Below, piece by piece: positions 16,601 to 24,533 of a stretch of DNA of 28,702 nt (position 1 is the stretch's first letter; each line of letters starts with the position of its first letter). Location of the stretch: positions 1 to 28,702 of the forward strand of contig CAKPDO010000017.1 in the NCBI GenBank assembly GCA_934148985.1. Reading direction: 5' to 3'. The DNA is from an uncultured Clostridia bacterium (GTDB lineage: Bacteria; Bacillota; Clostridia; TANB77; CAG-508). Under the pieces are notes generated by a model. It worked only from the letters and a program-made list of their open reading frames with translations, was not told the origin of the DNA and searched no databases. A program made the position numbers and the translations under genes.

Positions 16601-19600
16601 GAAGAAAGGTCATAATATTCTTTATCTTGTGCTTTTGAAAGATGATTTATTTGTTTTTTATTTTGCTTCATATTAATAAATTCAGCTAATTGTTTAATTG
16701 TATTATTTTCAAATAAATCCGAAATTTTAATATCAATTCCTAAGTTATTTGATATTTCAGCGATTAATTTTATACAAGATAAAGAATCCGCGCCAAAGTC
16801 AAAATAATTATCTTGAGTTGATAATTTATCTAAATTTAAAATTTCTAAAAGCTTATTTTGCAAGAATTTTTCAGTTTCATTTGAAGGTATCATATTTGTT
16901 GTATAAAATTTATTAATATCAATAACTGGAAGTTTAGATTTATCAACCTTTCCGCTTAAATTTATAGGTAGTTCATCTAAGGCAATAAAATAAGTTGGGA
17001 TCATGTAGTATGGTAAATATTCATTTAACTTTTTCTTTAATTCGTAAATATAATTTGATGTTTTTGCAAGTTCCTTATTTTTTAGAACAACATAAGAGCA
17101 TATAACAGATTTATTATTTACATTAGAAATCATAGTAAATGCAGTTTCAATTAAATCCAATTTGTTTAAAGTATTTGTGATTTCACCTAGTTCAACTCTG
17201 TGTCCTCTTATTTTTATTTGATAATCGTTTCTACCTAAGAAGTGAATATTTCCATCATAATCAAAATATCCTAAATCTCCTGTTTTATAAAAAATCTCAT
17301 CATTTAATTTTACAAAAGATTTATTTGTTAATTCGTTATTTCCTAAGTAACCTAAAGATACATTTTTTCCACAAACATATAATTCTCCAGGAACATTTAT
17401 TGGTTGTACATGTAAATTTTTATTTAAAATATAAATTTTGTTATTAGCTAAAGGTTTTCCTATTGGAACGATAGTATTATCGTTTAGACTTTTTGTTTTT
17501 AAAAATTTGAAAAATGTACAACAAATTGTAGTTTCAGTAGGTCCATAACCATTTACGATTTCAATATTATTATTTAAATTATAATAATTATTTAATGTTG
17601 AATTTTTTATACTTTCAACACCAACTAATAATTTGTTTATTTTTAAATTATTTTTTTCGCTAATCAAATATGTATAAAGTGTTTGCAGGATATTAGGTGG
17701 TATATACATAAATGTAATTTTATCTTTTATAATAGTATTAATTAGTAAATGAATACTCGTTAATGTATTTTCCTCGTAAAGTACAAGTGAAGAGCCAAAA
17801 ATCAAAGGAGTAAAAAGTTCACAAACACTTACGTCAAAGGAAATATTTGTAATAGATAAACAAGCATCTTTTTCGCAAAATTTGTTATTAAATTTACTAT
17901 TAAAGCTATATAAAAAGTTAATTAAATTACTATGCTTTAATAAAACGCCTTTAGGTTTTCCAGTAGAACCAGATGTATAAATTACATAAGCAAGAGAATT
18001 GCTATCAATTTTTATATTAATTTTACTATCCGGAAAATCATTTAAATTGATATCAGCAAAATCTATTTTATGTTCTATATTAACATTAGTATTAGCTATG
18101 GTTAATTTTGAATCACTATTTTTTATGATATAATCAATTCTTTCTATAGGATAATCTGGATGAATCGGCAAGTAGCTAGAACCAGTTTTTAAAATACCCA
18201 AAACAGTAATAATAAAATCAATATTTCTATTCATACAAACACTAATAATTGAATTTGGTTTAATATTATATTTATTTATTAAAAACCATGCGAATTGGTT
18301 TGATTTTTTATCTAATTCATTATACGTTAATTTTTCATCCTTAAAAATTACAGCAATATTATTTGGATTTTTTAAAACTTGATTATTAAACAAATCTATA
18401 ATACTTTCATCTGTTGGAAAGATTTCGCTCGTATTATTAAATTCATTTAAAATTTTGTTTTTTTCTTCTTTTGTGACAATATTTATATCAAAGATAGGTA
18501 TATTTTCATTTTCTAGAATTTGATTAATTATTTCTAGAATTCTATTATGAATACTTAGGATATCTTCTCTTGCAAGTTTACAAACTTGGTAATCGTATTC
18601 AACAAGTAAATTTCCAGAATCATCATTGTCGTGAAAATGAATATCCAAGGTGTTGGCAATATAGTCTGTTCCGTACCATTTTGTAGAATAAGGAATGCCA
18701 ATAGAAGTATCAGTTGCTTGTGTTACCTGGTATGAAAGGCCTATGTCATATAATTCGGAAATAGAGCTATCATTTTTTCTTACATCATCTAAAATAAATT
18801 GATAATTATATTTTTGATGTCTAAGCATTGACATACAAGTTTTATAAATATCTTTCACAAACTCATTAAATTGTTTATTTTGTGACATATCTATTTTTAA
18901 TAAAGATGTACTAATATACATTCCAGATGTGTGTTTTTCAGCAAAATTTGTTCTATTTAAAATAGGTGTTCCAAAAGTAAAAACATCCATATTATTTGTT
19001 TTTCCAAAATAAATAGAATAAATTCCAATTAAAAAATTATACATACTTATTTTATTTTGTGCACAAAAATCCTTTATTTTATTTATTAAAGTGATATCAA
19101 AGATAAATTCGGCTCTATCAGATAGATTATTGCTTAAAATTTTATCTGAACTAGTAGAAAATACAGTTGCAACTTCTGGTAAAGGAGAAAGTTGTTCTTG
19201 CCAATATTGTTTATCTTTTTCAAATCTAGAACTTTTTAAATATTCTTTTTCAGAATTTATATAATCAATGTATGAGTATGTTTTTGGAGTGATTTCTTCA
19301 TTGTGTAATAATTTTGAATAAATTTGGACTACTTCTGTGCCGATAAGTGAAAATGTTGCGGCATCAGAAATTATATGATGGACATTAACAATAAACCCAC
19401 CAAAACCTGTTGATAATTTAAATAATTTGAAGTCAAAAACTCTAGAGTCAATAATACTAAATTTAGTATCTACTATTTTTTTTGCAAATACTTCGATTTG
19501 TTTTTCTTCAGTTATATTTAATATTTCGAAATCAAAATCTTCATCTTTAGAAAAATATTGTTCTAAATTACTTCCATTTTGCCTAAACCTTAATTTGAAG

Positions 19601-19776
19601 CTATCATTATTTCTAACGAAAATATTAATAGCCTTGTTTAAAATACTTAAATCAGTATCTTCTTTAATGATTAAGCTTCCACAAATGTTATTTATTGTTG
19701 TGTTTTGAAAATATTGCTCTGTAAGCCAAATGCTTTTTTGTGGAGCTGTTAATTCATACATTTTATTTTGTTCCAT
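13642..19776 (-). CDS. Dimodular NRPS (C-A-T-C-A-T*), reading frame broken in the last carrier domain
   Basis: A 2,044-residue nonribosomal peptide synthetase that assembles a dipeptide on carrier-bound phosphopantetheine. Domains: C1 about 5-435 (HHIISDA 133-139, where the usual DG is DA); A1 about 460-950 (TSGSTGKPKG 601-610, NGYGPTE, Lys943); T1 about 965-1035 (FGADSLS, Ser998); C2 about 1055-1480 (HHIISDG 1180-1186); A2 about 1500-1990 (TSGSTGKPKG 1646-1655, Lys1982); T2 from about 2000. Translation leaves the family frame after KLG (2031-2033), giving a false 11-residue tail. An extra base at 13677 is the cause, and removing it joins the frame to the reductase at 12312. An N-terminal C domain before A1 is typical of starter C domains that attach an acyl group. 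AGGTGA precedes the ATG. No phosphopantetheinyl transferase lies in the window. Confidence 0.93.
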   Translation of the reverse strand: MEQNKMYELTAPQKSIWLTEQYFQNTTINNICGSLIIKEDTDLSILNKAINIFVRNNDSFKLRFRQNGSNLEQYFSKDEDFDFEILNITEEKQIEVFAKKIVDTKFSIIDSRVFDFKLFKLSTGFGGFIVNVHHIISDAATFSLIGTEVVQIYSKLLHNEEITPKTYSYIDYINSEKEYLKSSRFEKDKQYWQEQLSPLPEVATVFSTSSDKILSNNLSDRAEFIFDITLINKIKDFCAQNKISMYNFLIGIYSIYFGKTNNMDVFTFGTPILNRTNFAEKHTSGMYISTSLLKIDMSQNKQFNEFVKDIYKTCMSMLRHQKYNYQFILDDVRKNDSSISELYDIGLSYQVTQATDTSIGIPYSTKWYGTDYIANTLDIHFHDNDDSGNLLVEYDYQVCKLAREDILSIHNRILEIINQILENENIPIFDINIVTKEEKNKILNEFNNTSEIFPTDESIIDLFNNQVLKNPNNIAVIFKDEKLTYNELDKKSNQFAWFLINKYNIKPNSIISVCMNRNIDFIITVLGILKTGSSYLPIHPDYPIERIDYIIKNSDSKLTIANTNVNIEHKIDFADINLNDFPDSKINIKIDSNSLAYVIYTSGSTGKPKGVLLKHSNLINFLYSFNSKFNNKFCEKDACLSITNISFDVSVCELFTPLIFGSSLVLYEENTLTSIHLLINTIIKDKITFMYIPPNILQTLYTYLISEKNNLKINKLLVGVESIKNSTLNNYYNLNNNIEIVNGYGPTETTICCTFFKFLKTKSLNDNTIVPIGKPLANNKIYILNKNLHVQPINVPGELYVCGKNVSLGYLGNNELTNKSFVKLNDEIFYKTGDLGYFDYDGNIHFLGRNDYQIKIRGHRVELGEITNTLNKLDLIETAFTMISNVNNKSVICSYVVLKNKELAKTSNYIYELKKKLNEYLPYYMIPTYFIALDELPINLSGKVDKSKLPVIDINKFYTTNMIPSNETEKFLQNKLLEILNLDKLSTQDNYFDFGADSLSCIKLIAEISNNLGIDIKISDLFENNTIKQLAEFINMKQNKKQINHLSKAQDKEYYDLSSAQKRVYYGSYILDSSSVSYNLPGGIFIDKIPDIEKLETCFKKLIERNESLRTYFEIENGVPVQKICKDFNFKIDIINATDDNINNYFVDFVKPFDLSKAPILRVRLIRLLDNTGLLLFDTHHIISDGTSMQILIRDLCKLYNGEELEPIKFTYKDYSEWENFNLKSGALDESKEFWLSKFEDDIPVLNLPYKHPRSAKKSFKGAKVYKTLNKDFTKKINGLCKELQVTPYMFLLGAYYILLSKYSTQTIIVIGSPVIARENSDTQNIMGMFVNTLPLKFHVHFRKTFSEYMEYLKDMCLKAFEHQAYPFNEIVNNLNITRDASRNPLFDVLFTYQNEGNPAVNLNGINSTYYIPDSKIAKFDLSLEAIPENDKINLSFEYSSNLFTNSFINTMANHYLKILEDVVNNPEIELFNIDMLYQKEKNKILVDFNKSEIDYPKEKSLVDLFNIQVYNNPQNIAIEANGKKLTYKDLDEKSNTIALEILKNKNIPKNSIIGIFMNKSIELVILIWGILKAGCTYMPMYVGYPKDRLNYMIENSKSPLIFTNQKSTDFKIQTVFINNFEDINNTKNISNVKINPDDIAYVIYTSGSTGKPKGVKITHKCLNNYVHSFYDLFGGISSDDRLLSSTNISFDVSIWELFLSLLNGATLIIYEEEIISNIVKYANSIVNNKITTLYIPPNILEEVYDLLKTKHNIKINKLLVGVEPIKRHTLNKYFKLNPNIKIINGYGPTETTICSTALEYTKSIKLDKIVSIGRPIGNTKIYILDKYMHIVPIGVSGEICITGDGVGKGYIANEEETNKNFVKNTFNDLSPKLYKTGDMARWNYDGTISYISRKDNQVKISGYRVELSEIDNTVIKYPCIFKSCSQVYKTKNKSYLVTYFTADKEIDTEKLTLFLQSKLAFYMIPSILLQLPSFPLTVNGKIDTKKLPKPSINSQSEYVAPVTKLEKTLCEIWQNLFDIKRIGINDNFFKLGRRFFICYKTPS
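13677..13677 (-). other. Single-base insertion that splits the NRPS
   Basis: The minus strand reads TTA GGA C GGA GAT TCT. Without the C (plus-strand G13677) the codons give LGGDS, the conserved carrier-protein motif, and one open frame from 19776 to 12312 (7,464 bases after removal, 2,487 residues). With it, the frame ends at 13642. Confidence 0.9.
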
Positions 19777-19810
19777 TTCATCACCTATATTTTCATAAAA
19801 AATTAATGAA

Positions 19811-19839
19811 ATTATACCCTAATTTATCAACAAATGCAA
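19811..19839 (-). promoter_or_regulatory. Promoter of the NRPS
   Basis: On the minus strand TTGCAT (19839-19834), a 17-base spacer and consensus TATAAT (19816-19811). It lies about 35 bases before the NRPS start and is divergent from the HtrA gene. No operator repeat is obvious. Confidence 0.65.
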
Positions 19840-19957
19840 TATTATGTCGTAAAAAACGCGAATTTTTATGTAGATATGAATAAATTTTACAAAAGTGTTT
19901 AAAAAATACATAAATGTAAATAATAAAAAAAGTTTATGTATAGAAAGGGATTATACT

Positions 19958-21076
19958 ATGAAGAAGAAAAAAAAATCTAGAAATGTAGTTATTTTTTTGA
20001 TTACTATGTGTTTAATAATAATTACAATTTACAATATATATGTAATGTATCAAAATATAGAAATTGCCGACGAATACGATACAAAGAAAGTATCATTATC
20101 CACAAATTATGGAACAAATGTGGATAACTCTATTACAAATGTTAAATCTACGGCTGATATGTTAGAAGAGGTCAATAAAAGTATTGTTGGAATTTCAAAA
20201 TTAACGAATGTAGGCGGCTCAATTTTAAATAATAATTCTAGTGATGAACTGGGATTGGGAACTGGAATTATTGTGAGTGAAAACGGTTATATACTAAGTA
20301 ATTGCCATGTAACTGGAGAAAAATATAGTTCATGTTATATAACAATAGATGAAAATACATATAATGGAACAGTTGTATGGAGTGATAAAAATATAGATTT
20401 AGCAATTGTAAAAATACAAGCAAATAGTTTGTCATATATAACACTAGGAAATTCAAGTAGTATAAGAGTTGGCGATAGTGTTTTTGCAATAGGAAATCCT
20501 ATAGGCTATGAGTTTAGAAGAACTGTAACTTCAGGAATTATAAGTGCTCTTAATAGAACTATTAAATTGGAAGAAAATGAAAATATAAATTATGTATCAG
20601 ATTTAATACAAACTGATGCAACAATAAATCCTGGAAATAGCGGAGGCCCACTTGTAAATAAAAATGGAGAGGTTATAGGAATTAATACTGTAAAAATTAC
20701 TTCTGCTGAGGGAATAGGTTTTGCTGTTCCAATTAACGTCGTAAAGCCTGTTATTGAAGCTTATTTAAGAGATGGAAATTTTGAAGAAGCAAGCTTAGGA
20801 ATTTATGCTTATGATGGAGATGTTGCTGAGTATTTGAAAGTTAAAGATAAGTTACATAGTGGAGTGTATGTATCTAAGGTTTTGAAAAATAGTCCCGCTT
20901 TGAAAGCTGGGGTTCAAGATGGCGATTTAATTGTTAGTATTGATGGAAAAAATTTGAATACAATTAATGATTTAAGAGAGTATATTTATAGTAAAAAGCC
21001 TGGAGATGTGGTTAATTTGAGTATTGTTAGAGGGAAGAATAGTAGAGTTGTGGAGGTAGTATTGGAGAGAAAGTAA
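19958..21076 (+). CDS. HtrA/DegP-type trypsin-like serine protease with PDZ domain, membrane-anchored
   Basis: A 372-residue surface protease for quality control of extracytoplasmic proteins. Residues 1-9 are strongly basic, followed by a hydrophobic anchor (about 10-30) and a linker. The protease domain (about 95-260) has the triad His117 (LSNCHV), Asp147 (KNIDLAIV) and Ser228 (DATINPGNSGGPL). One PDZ domain fills the C-terminus (about 270-372; GVYVSKVLKNSPALKAGVQDGDLIVSIDG). The order and length match single-PDZ HtrA proteins of Bacillota. I chose ATG 19958 because GAAAGGG at 19943-19949 sits before it and the basic signal anchor starts there; an in-frame upstream start at 19895 would add 21 residues without a ribosome-binding site. 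It is divergent from the NRPS across about 180 bases and ends in a terminator. Confidence 0.92.
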   Translation: MKKKKKSRNVVIFLITMCLIIITIYNIYVMYQNIEIADEYDTKKVSLSTNYGTNVDNSITNVKSTADMLEEVNKSIVGISKLTNVGGSILNNNSSDELGLGTGIIVSENGYILSNCHVTGEKYSSCYITIDENTYNGTVVWSDKNIDLAIVKIQANSLSYITLGNSSSIRVGDSVFAIGNPIGYEFRRTVTSGIISALNRTIKLEENENINYVSDLIQTDATINPGNSGGPLVNKNGEVIGINTVKITSAEGIGFAVPINVVKPVIEAYLRDGNFEEASLGIYAYDGDVAEYLKVKDKLHSGVYVSKVLKNSPALKAGVQDGDLIVSIDGKNLNTINDLREYIYSKKPGDVVNLSIVRGKNSRVVEVVLERK

Positions 21077-21094
21077 AAATTAGTATGTATTTTG

Positions 21095-21134
21095 CATCCG
21101 AGTTTCCAATTGGGAACTCGGGTGTTATTCTATC
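21095..21134 (+). terminator. Terminator after the HtrA protease
   Basis: A 13-bp stem with G-T pairs (CATCCGAGTTTCC 21095-21107 with GGGAACTCGGGTG 21112-21124), AATT loop, then TTATTCTAT. Confidence 0.75.
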
Positions 21135-21185
21135 TATCAAAAACAATTATAAGTAAAACTTATAACAAAGATAAGAAATATCTGT

Positions 21186-21214
21186 TTTACATAATGTGGA
21201 AAAGGCCTTATAAT
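21186..21214 (+). promoter_or_regulatory. Promoter of the 691-residue orphan gene
   Basis: TTTACA at 21186-21191, a 17-base spacer and consensus TATAAT at 21209-21214, 40 bases before the ATG. Confidence 0.65.
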
Positions 21215-21254
21215 AAAAACATGAGAAAAATAATTTGAAAGGTGGAATATCAAA

Positions 21255-23330
21255 ATGAAAAAAAGTATTAGAGAAGACTTAATGGAAGCATTAGGAGTTA
21301 CAAAAGAGGAAGCATCAAAATTAATATCTACATACTCAAGAAACCATGAAGGAAAAGTAAATATTGCCGAAATCAAAAAAGACATGGAAAGAATAACAGA
21401 TTCTATGGTATATGAATTAGGCACAGTATATAAAGACTACGATATAAAATTTGAAATTTTGGATTGTGGAAAAGATAGACAAGAAAGTGCAATATTAGAA
21501 TTAATGGATGATGAAGAAAGAGAAATAGCTTTATCATATTTAACTAATAGATATTCAGAAGACGTAAATACATGGGCACTAACTTTTTATCATATAGCTC
21601 AAAAGAAATTACTTAAAATTTTGGATGGTAACATGAAAGAATATATAGAATTTGTGGATAAATTACCATACAAAAATATTAATAGGGTTGCAAGAACATA
21701 TGGTGTAGAAAGTGAATTTGCTGGATTCTTAGCAAAAAAAGGTAGAGAAGAAGATTTTGAACAATTTATGACAGATATAGAACCTATAAGAGATGAAGAA
21801 GCAGAATTAATGGAAAAATATGTATCTAATTATTCAGGCAAAATAGAAGAAAGAAAATGTCCAAAAAATTTAAGGGATAAAATTTTTAGAAAAATACAAG
21901 ATGAAGTAAAAATAAACGGAACTATAACATTTGAAAGAGAAAATATTATGAAAGGACTTTCCTCAATACATAATAATAGAAATTTAACTCAAAAACAAAA
22001 GGAGAATTTAGAAGATTTATTTATAAAATGCTGTATAGAAAATAGAGTTGATTACTATTTTGCAGATTTCGCAAAGGCTAGAAATGCTGTTACATATAAT
22101 GGACTTATGGAGTATTTAGAAAAATATTCAGATGCTGAATGGTATCAAAAAGAGGAATTTATAACAGCAAATTTATTACCAGGAATTCAAAAAAATATGC
22201 AATTATCATATGATGAGCTTTTAGCTGAATTTATGAAAAAATCTAAAAAAGAAAAGATAACTCCGGAAGAAATTTATAAAGAAGTACATAAATCAAAATT
22301 ATTAAAAAATGAAAAAAATAGCATCAGACTATTAACAAGTGAAGATGAAGAAAAAATTAGTCTAGAAATAACAGTTACAAATCCAGTTGTTATAGGAGAT
22401 AGAATAACGTTTGAAATTGATGGCTCAAAATTAAAAGAAATAATGGATTTAGCAAACGAGGGATCGTTAAATGAAGCCAAAAAGAAAATAGAAGAATTTA
22501 CACAAACCAAAATTGGAGAAATCTCAATTATAAATGATTATAAGACTAAAACTAGATTTAGATATTCACATGAAAATGTGATAGGAACTATAGGAGATGG
22601 AGAGGACACACCATTTTTAACTAAGATATCAAATAATTATTTGGATTTAACAGATTTTCAAGTAAAATGTCCATATGATACAATTAATGACCAAATGAGA
22701 ATAATTCCAGAAACAGCAGAAATGACACCAGAACAAATTGAACAATTTAATCATAATAGTGAGCCAGTAAAATTTAAAACGCATACATATAGATTTGGTA
22801 GAGTAGATGGATATTATAATCGCGAAGTTTATGACTTTGAACTTAATGGTGAGAAGTATCATATTAAAGGAGCCGATTGGACAAATGGTGGAAGTTATAC
22901 TGTTGTTTGGAAAGGAGAAGAAAAAAATTATCCAGAAACGGCTATAGGAATATGTAGTTCTTATTCAGAGTGGGCAAGAAACCAATGTGGTATAGATAAG
23001 GAGAAAGCACTAGACTTTATAAGTAAAAATCCAATGAGATTCTTAAAATTTTATGATAAATGGGCTAATAAAAGTAATAGTTGTGGTTTATTTCCAACAA
23101 CACATATTGAGAGTATATGTAAAGATATTATGGAAATGGAACCTGAATCTAAATTAAGAGAATTAAGTGAAAAAGTTTCACAAATTCATGATATGGACTT
23201 TGTTCAAGAAGTTGCAAATAAAGCAATTATAAGAAAAAAATTAGAAGATAAAGAAAAAGGAGCTAAGGAATTATTGGCCGAGTATGAAAAATTAGAAGCT
23301 AACAAGGGTGTATCTGTAGGTGAAGAATAA
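21255..23330 (+). CDS. Large hypothetical protein (691 residues), no recognised domain
   Basis: I do not recognise this protein. It appears soluble and cytoplasmic: no signal peptide, no membrane segment, rich in Glu and Lys. The N-terminal half (about 1-370) is mostly helical by composition, beginning SIREDLMEALGVTKEEASKL, which suggests a small helical or DNA-binding-like start but is not diagnostic. The C-terminal half (about 370-640) looks more beta-rich: SLEITVTNPVVIGDRITFEI, then YRFGRVDGYYNREVYDFEL, GADWTNGGSYTVVWKGEE, and a helical segment with ALDFISKNPMRFLKFYDKW. The last 50 residues are charged and helical. It contains several Cys but no paired metal motif. It is a single-gene unit with a strong promoter, AAAGGTGG before the ATG (21239-21246) and a terminator shared with LysR. 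The length and unbroken frame argue for a real gene. Confidence 0.85.
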   Translation: MKKSIREDLMEALGVTKEEASKLISTYSRNHEGKVNIAEIKKDMERITDSMVYELGTVYKDYDIKFEILDCGKDRQESAILELMDDEEREIALSYLTNRYSEDVNTWALTFYHIAQKKLLKILDGNMKEYIEFVDKLPYKNINRVARTYGVESEFAGFLAKKGREEDFEQFMTDIEPIRDEEAELMEKYVSNYSGKIEERKCPKNLRDKIFRKIQDEVKINGTITFERENIMKGLSSIHNNRNLTQKQKENLEDLFIKCCIENRVDYYFADFAKARNAVTYNGLMEYLEKYSDAEWYQKEEFITANLLPGIQKNMQLSYDELLAEFMKKSKKEKITPEEIYKEVHKSKLLKNEKNSIRLLTSEDEEKISLEITVTNPVVIGDRITFEIDGSKLKEIMDLANEGSLNEAKKKIEEFTQTKIGEISIINDYKTKTRFRYSHENVIGTIGDGEDTPFLTKISNNYLDLTDFQVKCPYDTINDQMRIIPETAEMTPEQIEQFNHNSEPVKFKTHTYRFGRVDGYYNREVYDFELNGEKYHIKGADWTNGGSYTVVWKGEEKNYPETAIGICSSYSEWARNQCGIDKEKALDFISKNPMRFLKFYDKWANKSNSCGLFPTTHIESICKDIMEMEPESKLRELSEKVSQIHDMDFVQEVANKAIIRKKLEDKEKGAKELLAEYEKLEANKGVSVGEE

Positions 23331-23367
23331 TGAGAATAATATACCCATAAATGTAGGTACAATTAAA

Positions 23368-23393
23368 AAAGCACTTTTTAATAAAAGTGCTTT
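23368..23393. terminator. Bidirectional terminator between the orphan gene and lysR
   Basis: A perfect 11-bp stem (AAAGCACTTTT 23368-23378 with AAAAGTGCTTT 23383-23393), TAAT loop, with A-rich upstream and T-ended downstream sides between convergent genes. Confidence 0.8.
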
Positions 23394-23396
23394 GGG

Positions 23397-24287
23397 CTAT
23401 TTATTATAATATGATTTTATATCTTTTATAAATTCAATTGTTGCTTTATTACACATATTTTTCTTTAATGTTGCTATGCTTTCTTGCATTGAATCAAGTT
23501 CAATTTTATGAATAATTTGTATATTATTTTTTATATCTTTCAAATTTTCTGTACTTGTAAAACCTATGCCTATGTCATTTAAAACAAGTTTTTTTGTTAC
23601 AGAAGAACTAGACACTTCATAGTTAGGGGACAAAGATAAATTATTTTCTTTACAAAAATTATCAAGTATCATTCTTTTAGAAGATGGAGATTTGGGAGTT
23701 ATTAGTGTATATTTTTGAATGTCACTTAATGTTTCAATAGGATGGCTTTTAATGTATTTTTTACTTGCAAAGAAACTGAAACTAGATTTTCTCAAAGGAA
23801 TAGTTTCAACATTTGAGTATTTCTTGGCTTTATCTTGTGAGTTTAATATTACGATATCAAGTTCGCCATTAGATAAACTTTGTACTAAGTTATCTGTCAT
23901 TCCACTAACAATAGACGCATTTATATTTGGGTATTTCTTTATAAAAATAAGGAATGGTTCTAAAAGCAAAGAGGCAAATAAAGAATTTCCTCCACCTATA
24001 CGGATTGAGCCTTTTTGTAAATTAATGTATTTTGAAAATATATTTTCAGCATTACTCATTGTTTCAACACTATTTTTTATATATTCATATAAGTTTTTGC
24101 CTTCTTCTGTTAACTCTACTCCCGTTTTGTTTCTGTAAAAGACTTTTCCTCCTAATATAGATTCTAATTTTTGTATGGATTGTGTTACAGCTGATTGGGA
24201 AATATACATATTTTCAGCAGTTCTTGAGATATTTTTATATTTTACTACTTCGTAAAATGTTCTATATAATTCAAAATCGGTATTCAT
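23397..24287 (-). CDS. LysR-type transcriptional regulator
   Basis: A 296-residue DNA-binding regulator. The N-terminal winged helix-turn-helix (about 1-60; FYEVVKYKNISRTAENMYISQSAVTQSIQKLE region) is typical of LysR proteins, and the rest is the periplasmic-binding-protein-like effector domain (about 85-295; GSIRIGGGNSLFASLLLEPF, GELDIVILN, GIGFTSTENL). I chose the ATG at 24287, preceded by GGAGG on the minus strand (24295-24299); the open frame continues upstream for 45 residues without such a site and without family similarity. It is divergent from the histidine phosphatase/Sel1 operon. The intergenic region holds inverted repeats that suit LysR binding, so it likely regulates that operon and itself. 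The effector is unknown. Confidence 0.92.
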   Translation of the reverse strand: MNTDFELYRTFYEVVKYKNISRTAENMYISQSAVTQSIQKLESILGGKVFYRNKTGVELTEEGKNLYEYIKNSVETMSNAENIFSKYINLQKGSIRIGGGNSLFASLLLEPFLIFIKKYPNINASIVSGMTDNLVQSLSNGELDIVILNSQDKAKKYSNVETIPLRKSSFSFFASKKYIKSHPIETLSDIQKYTLITPKSPSSKRMILDNFCKENNLSLSPNYEVSSSSVTKKLVLNDIGIGFTSTENLKDIKNNIQIIHKIELDSMQESIATLKKNMCNKATIEFIKDIKSYYNK

Positions 24288-24327
24288 TATTTTACCTCCA
24301 ATAATTAAATATTTTAATATTTGAAAA

Positions 24328-24356
24328 AGTATAACATTAAAAAAGATTTTTGACAA
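24328..24356 (-). promoter_or_regulatory. Promoter of lysR
   Basis: On the minus strand TTGTCA (24356-24351), a 17-base spacer and TATACT (24333-24328), about 40 bases before the chosen start. Confidence 0.6.
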
Positions 24357-24390
24357 GATTTTGAGAATTGTATATATTTTTATAAAATTA

Positions 24391-24423
24391 TTGCAAATTA
24401 TTGCAAATTTTATAACTTGCAAT
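24391..24423. promoter_or_regulatory. TTGCAA repeats, candidate LysR binding region
   Basis: Three copies of TTGCAA in one orientation at 24391, 24401 and 24417. The last two, with flanking bases, also form an inverted repeat ATTGCAA-N10-TTGCAAT (24400-24423). The region lies between the two divergent promoters and overlaps the -35 of the phosphatase promoter, the usual place for LysR recognition and activation sites. Confidence 0.4.
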
Positions 24424-24445
24424 TTTATGTAAAATCATGTATAAT
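24417..24445 (+). promoter_or_regulatory. Promoter of the histidine phosphatase/Sel1 operon
   Basis: TTGCAA at 24417-24422, a 17-base spacer and consensus TATAAT at 24440-24445. Confidence 0.65.
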
Positions 24446-24452
24446 TAAAATG

Positions 24453-24469
24453 TTCATGAATTGCATGAA
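24453..24469. promoter_or_regulatory. Inverted repeat at the transcription start, possible operator
   Basis: TTCATG-AATTG-CATGAA is a perfect 6-bp inverted repeat with a 5-base centre, placed right at or after the expected transcription start of the phosphatase operon. A protein bound here would block initiation. Confidence 0.35.
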
Positions 24470-24533
24470 AAAATCCATACTATTATAACACAAGAAATTT
24501 TATATGGCTATAAAAAAGTTAAGGAGGTACAAA

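Noticed and set aside
19895..19957. 21-residue N-terminal extension of the HtrA protease
   Set aside because: No ribosome-binding site precedes 19895, and the extension would sit before a normal basic signal anchor; GAAAGGG favours 19958.
24391..24423. TTGCAA copies as a CRISPR or iteron array
   Set aside because: Only three short copies with unequal spacing and no cas or rep gene; a regulator site is the simpler reading.
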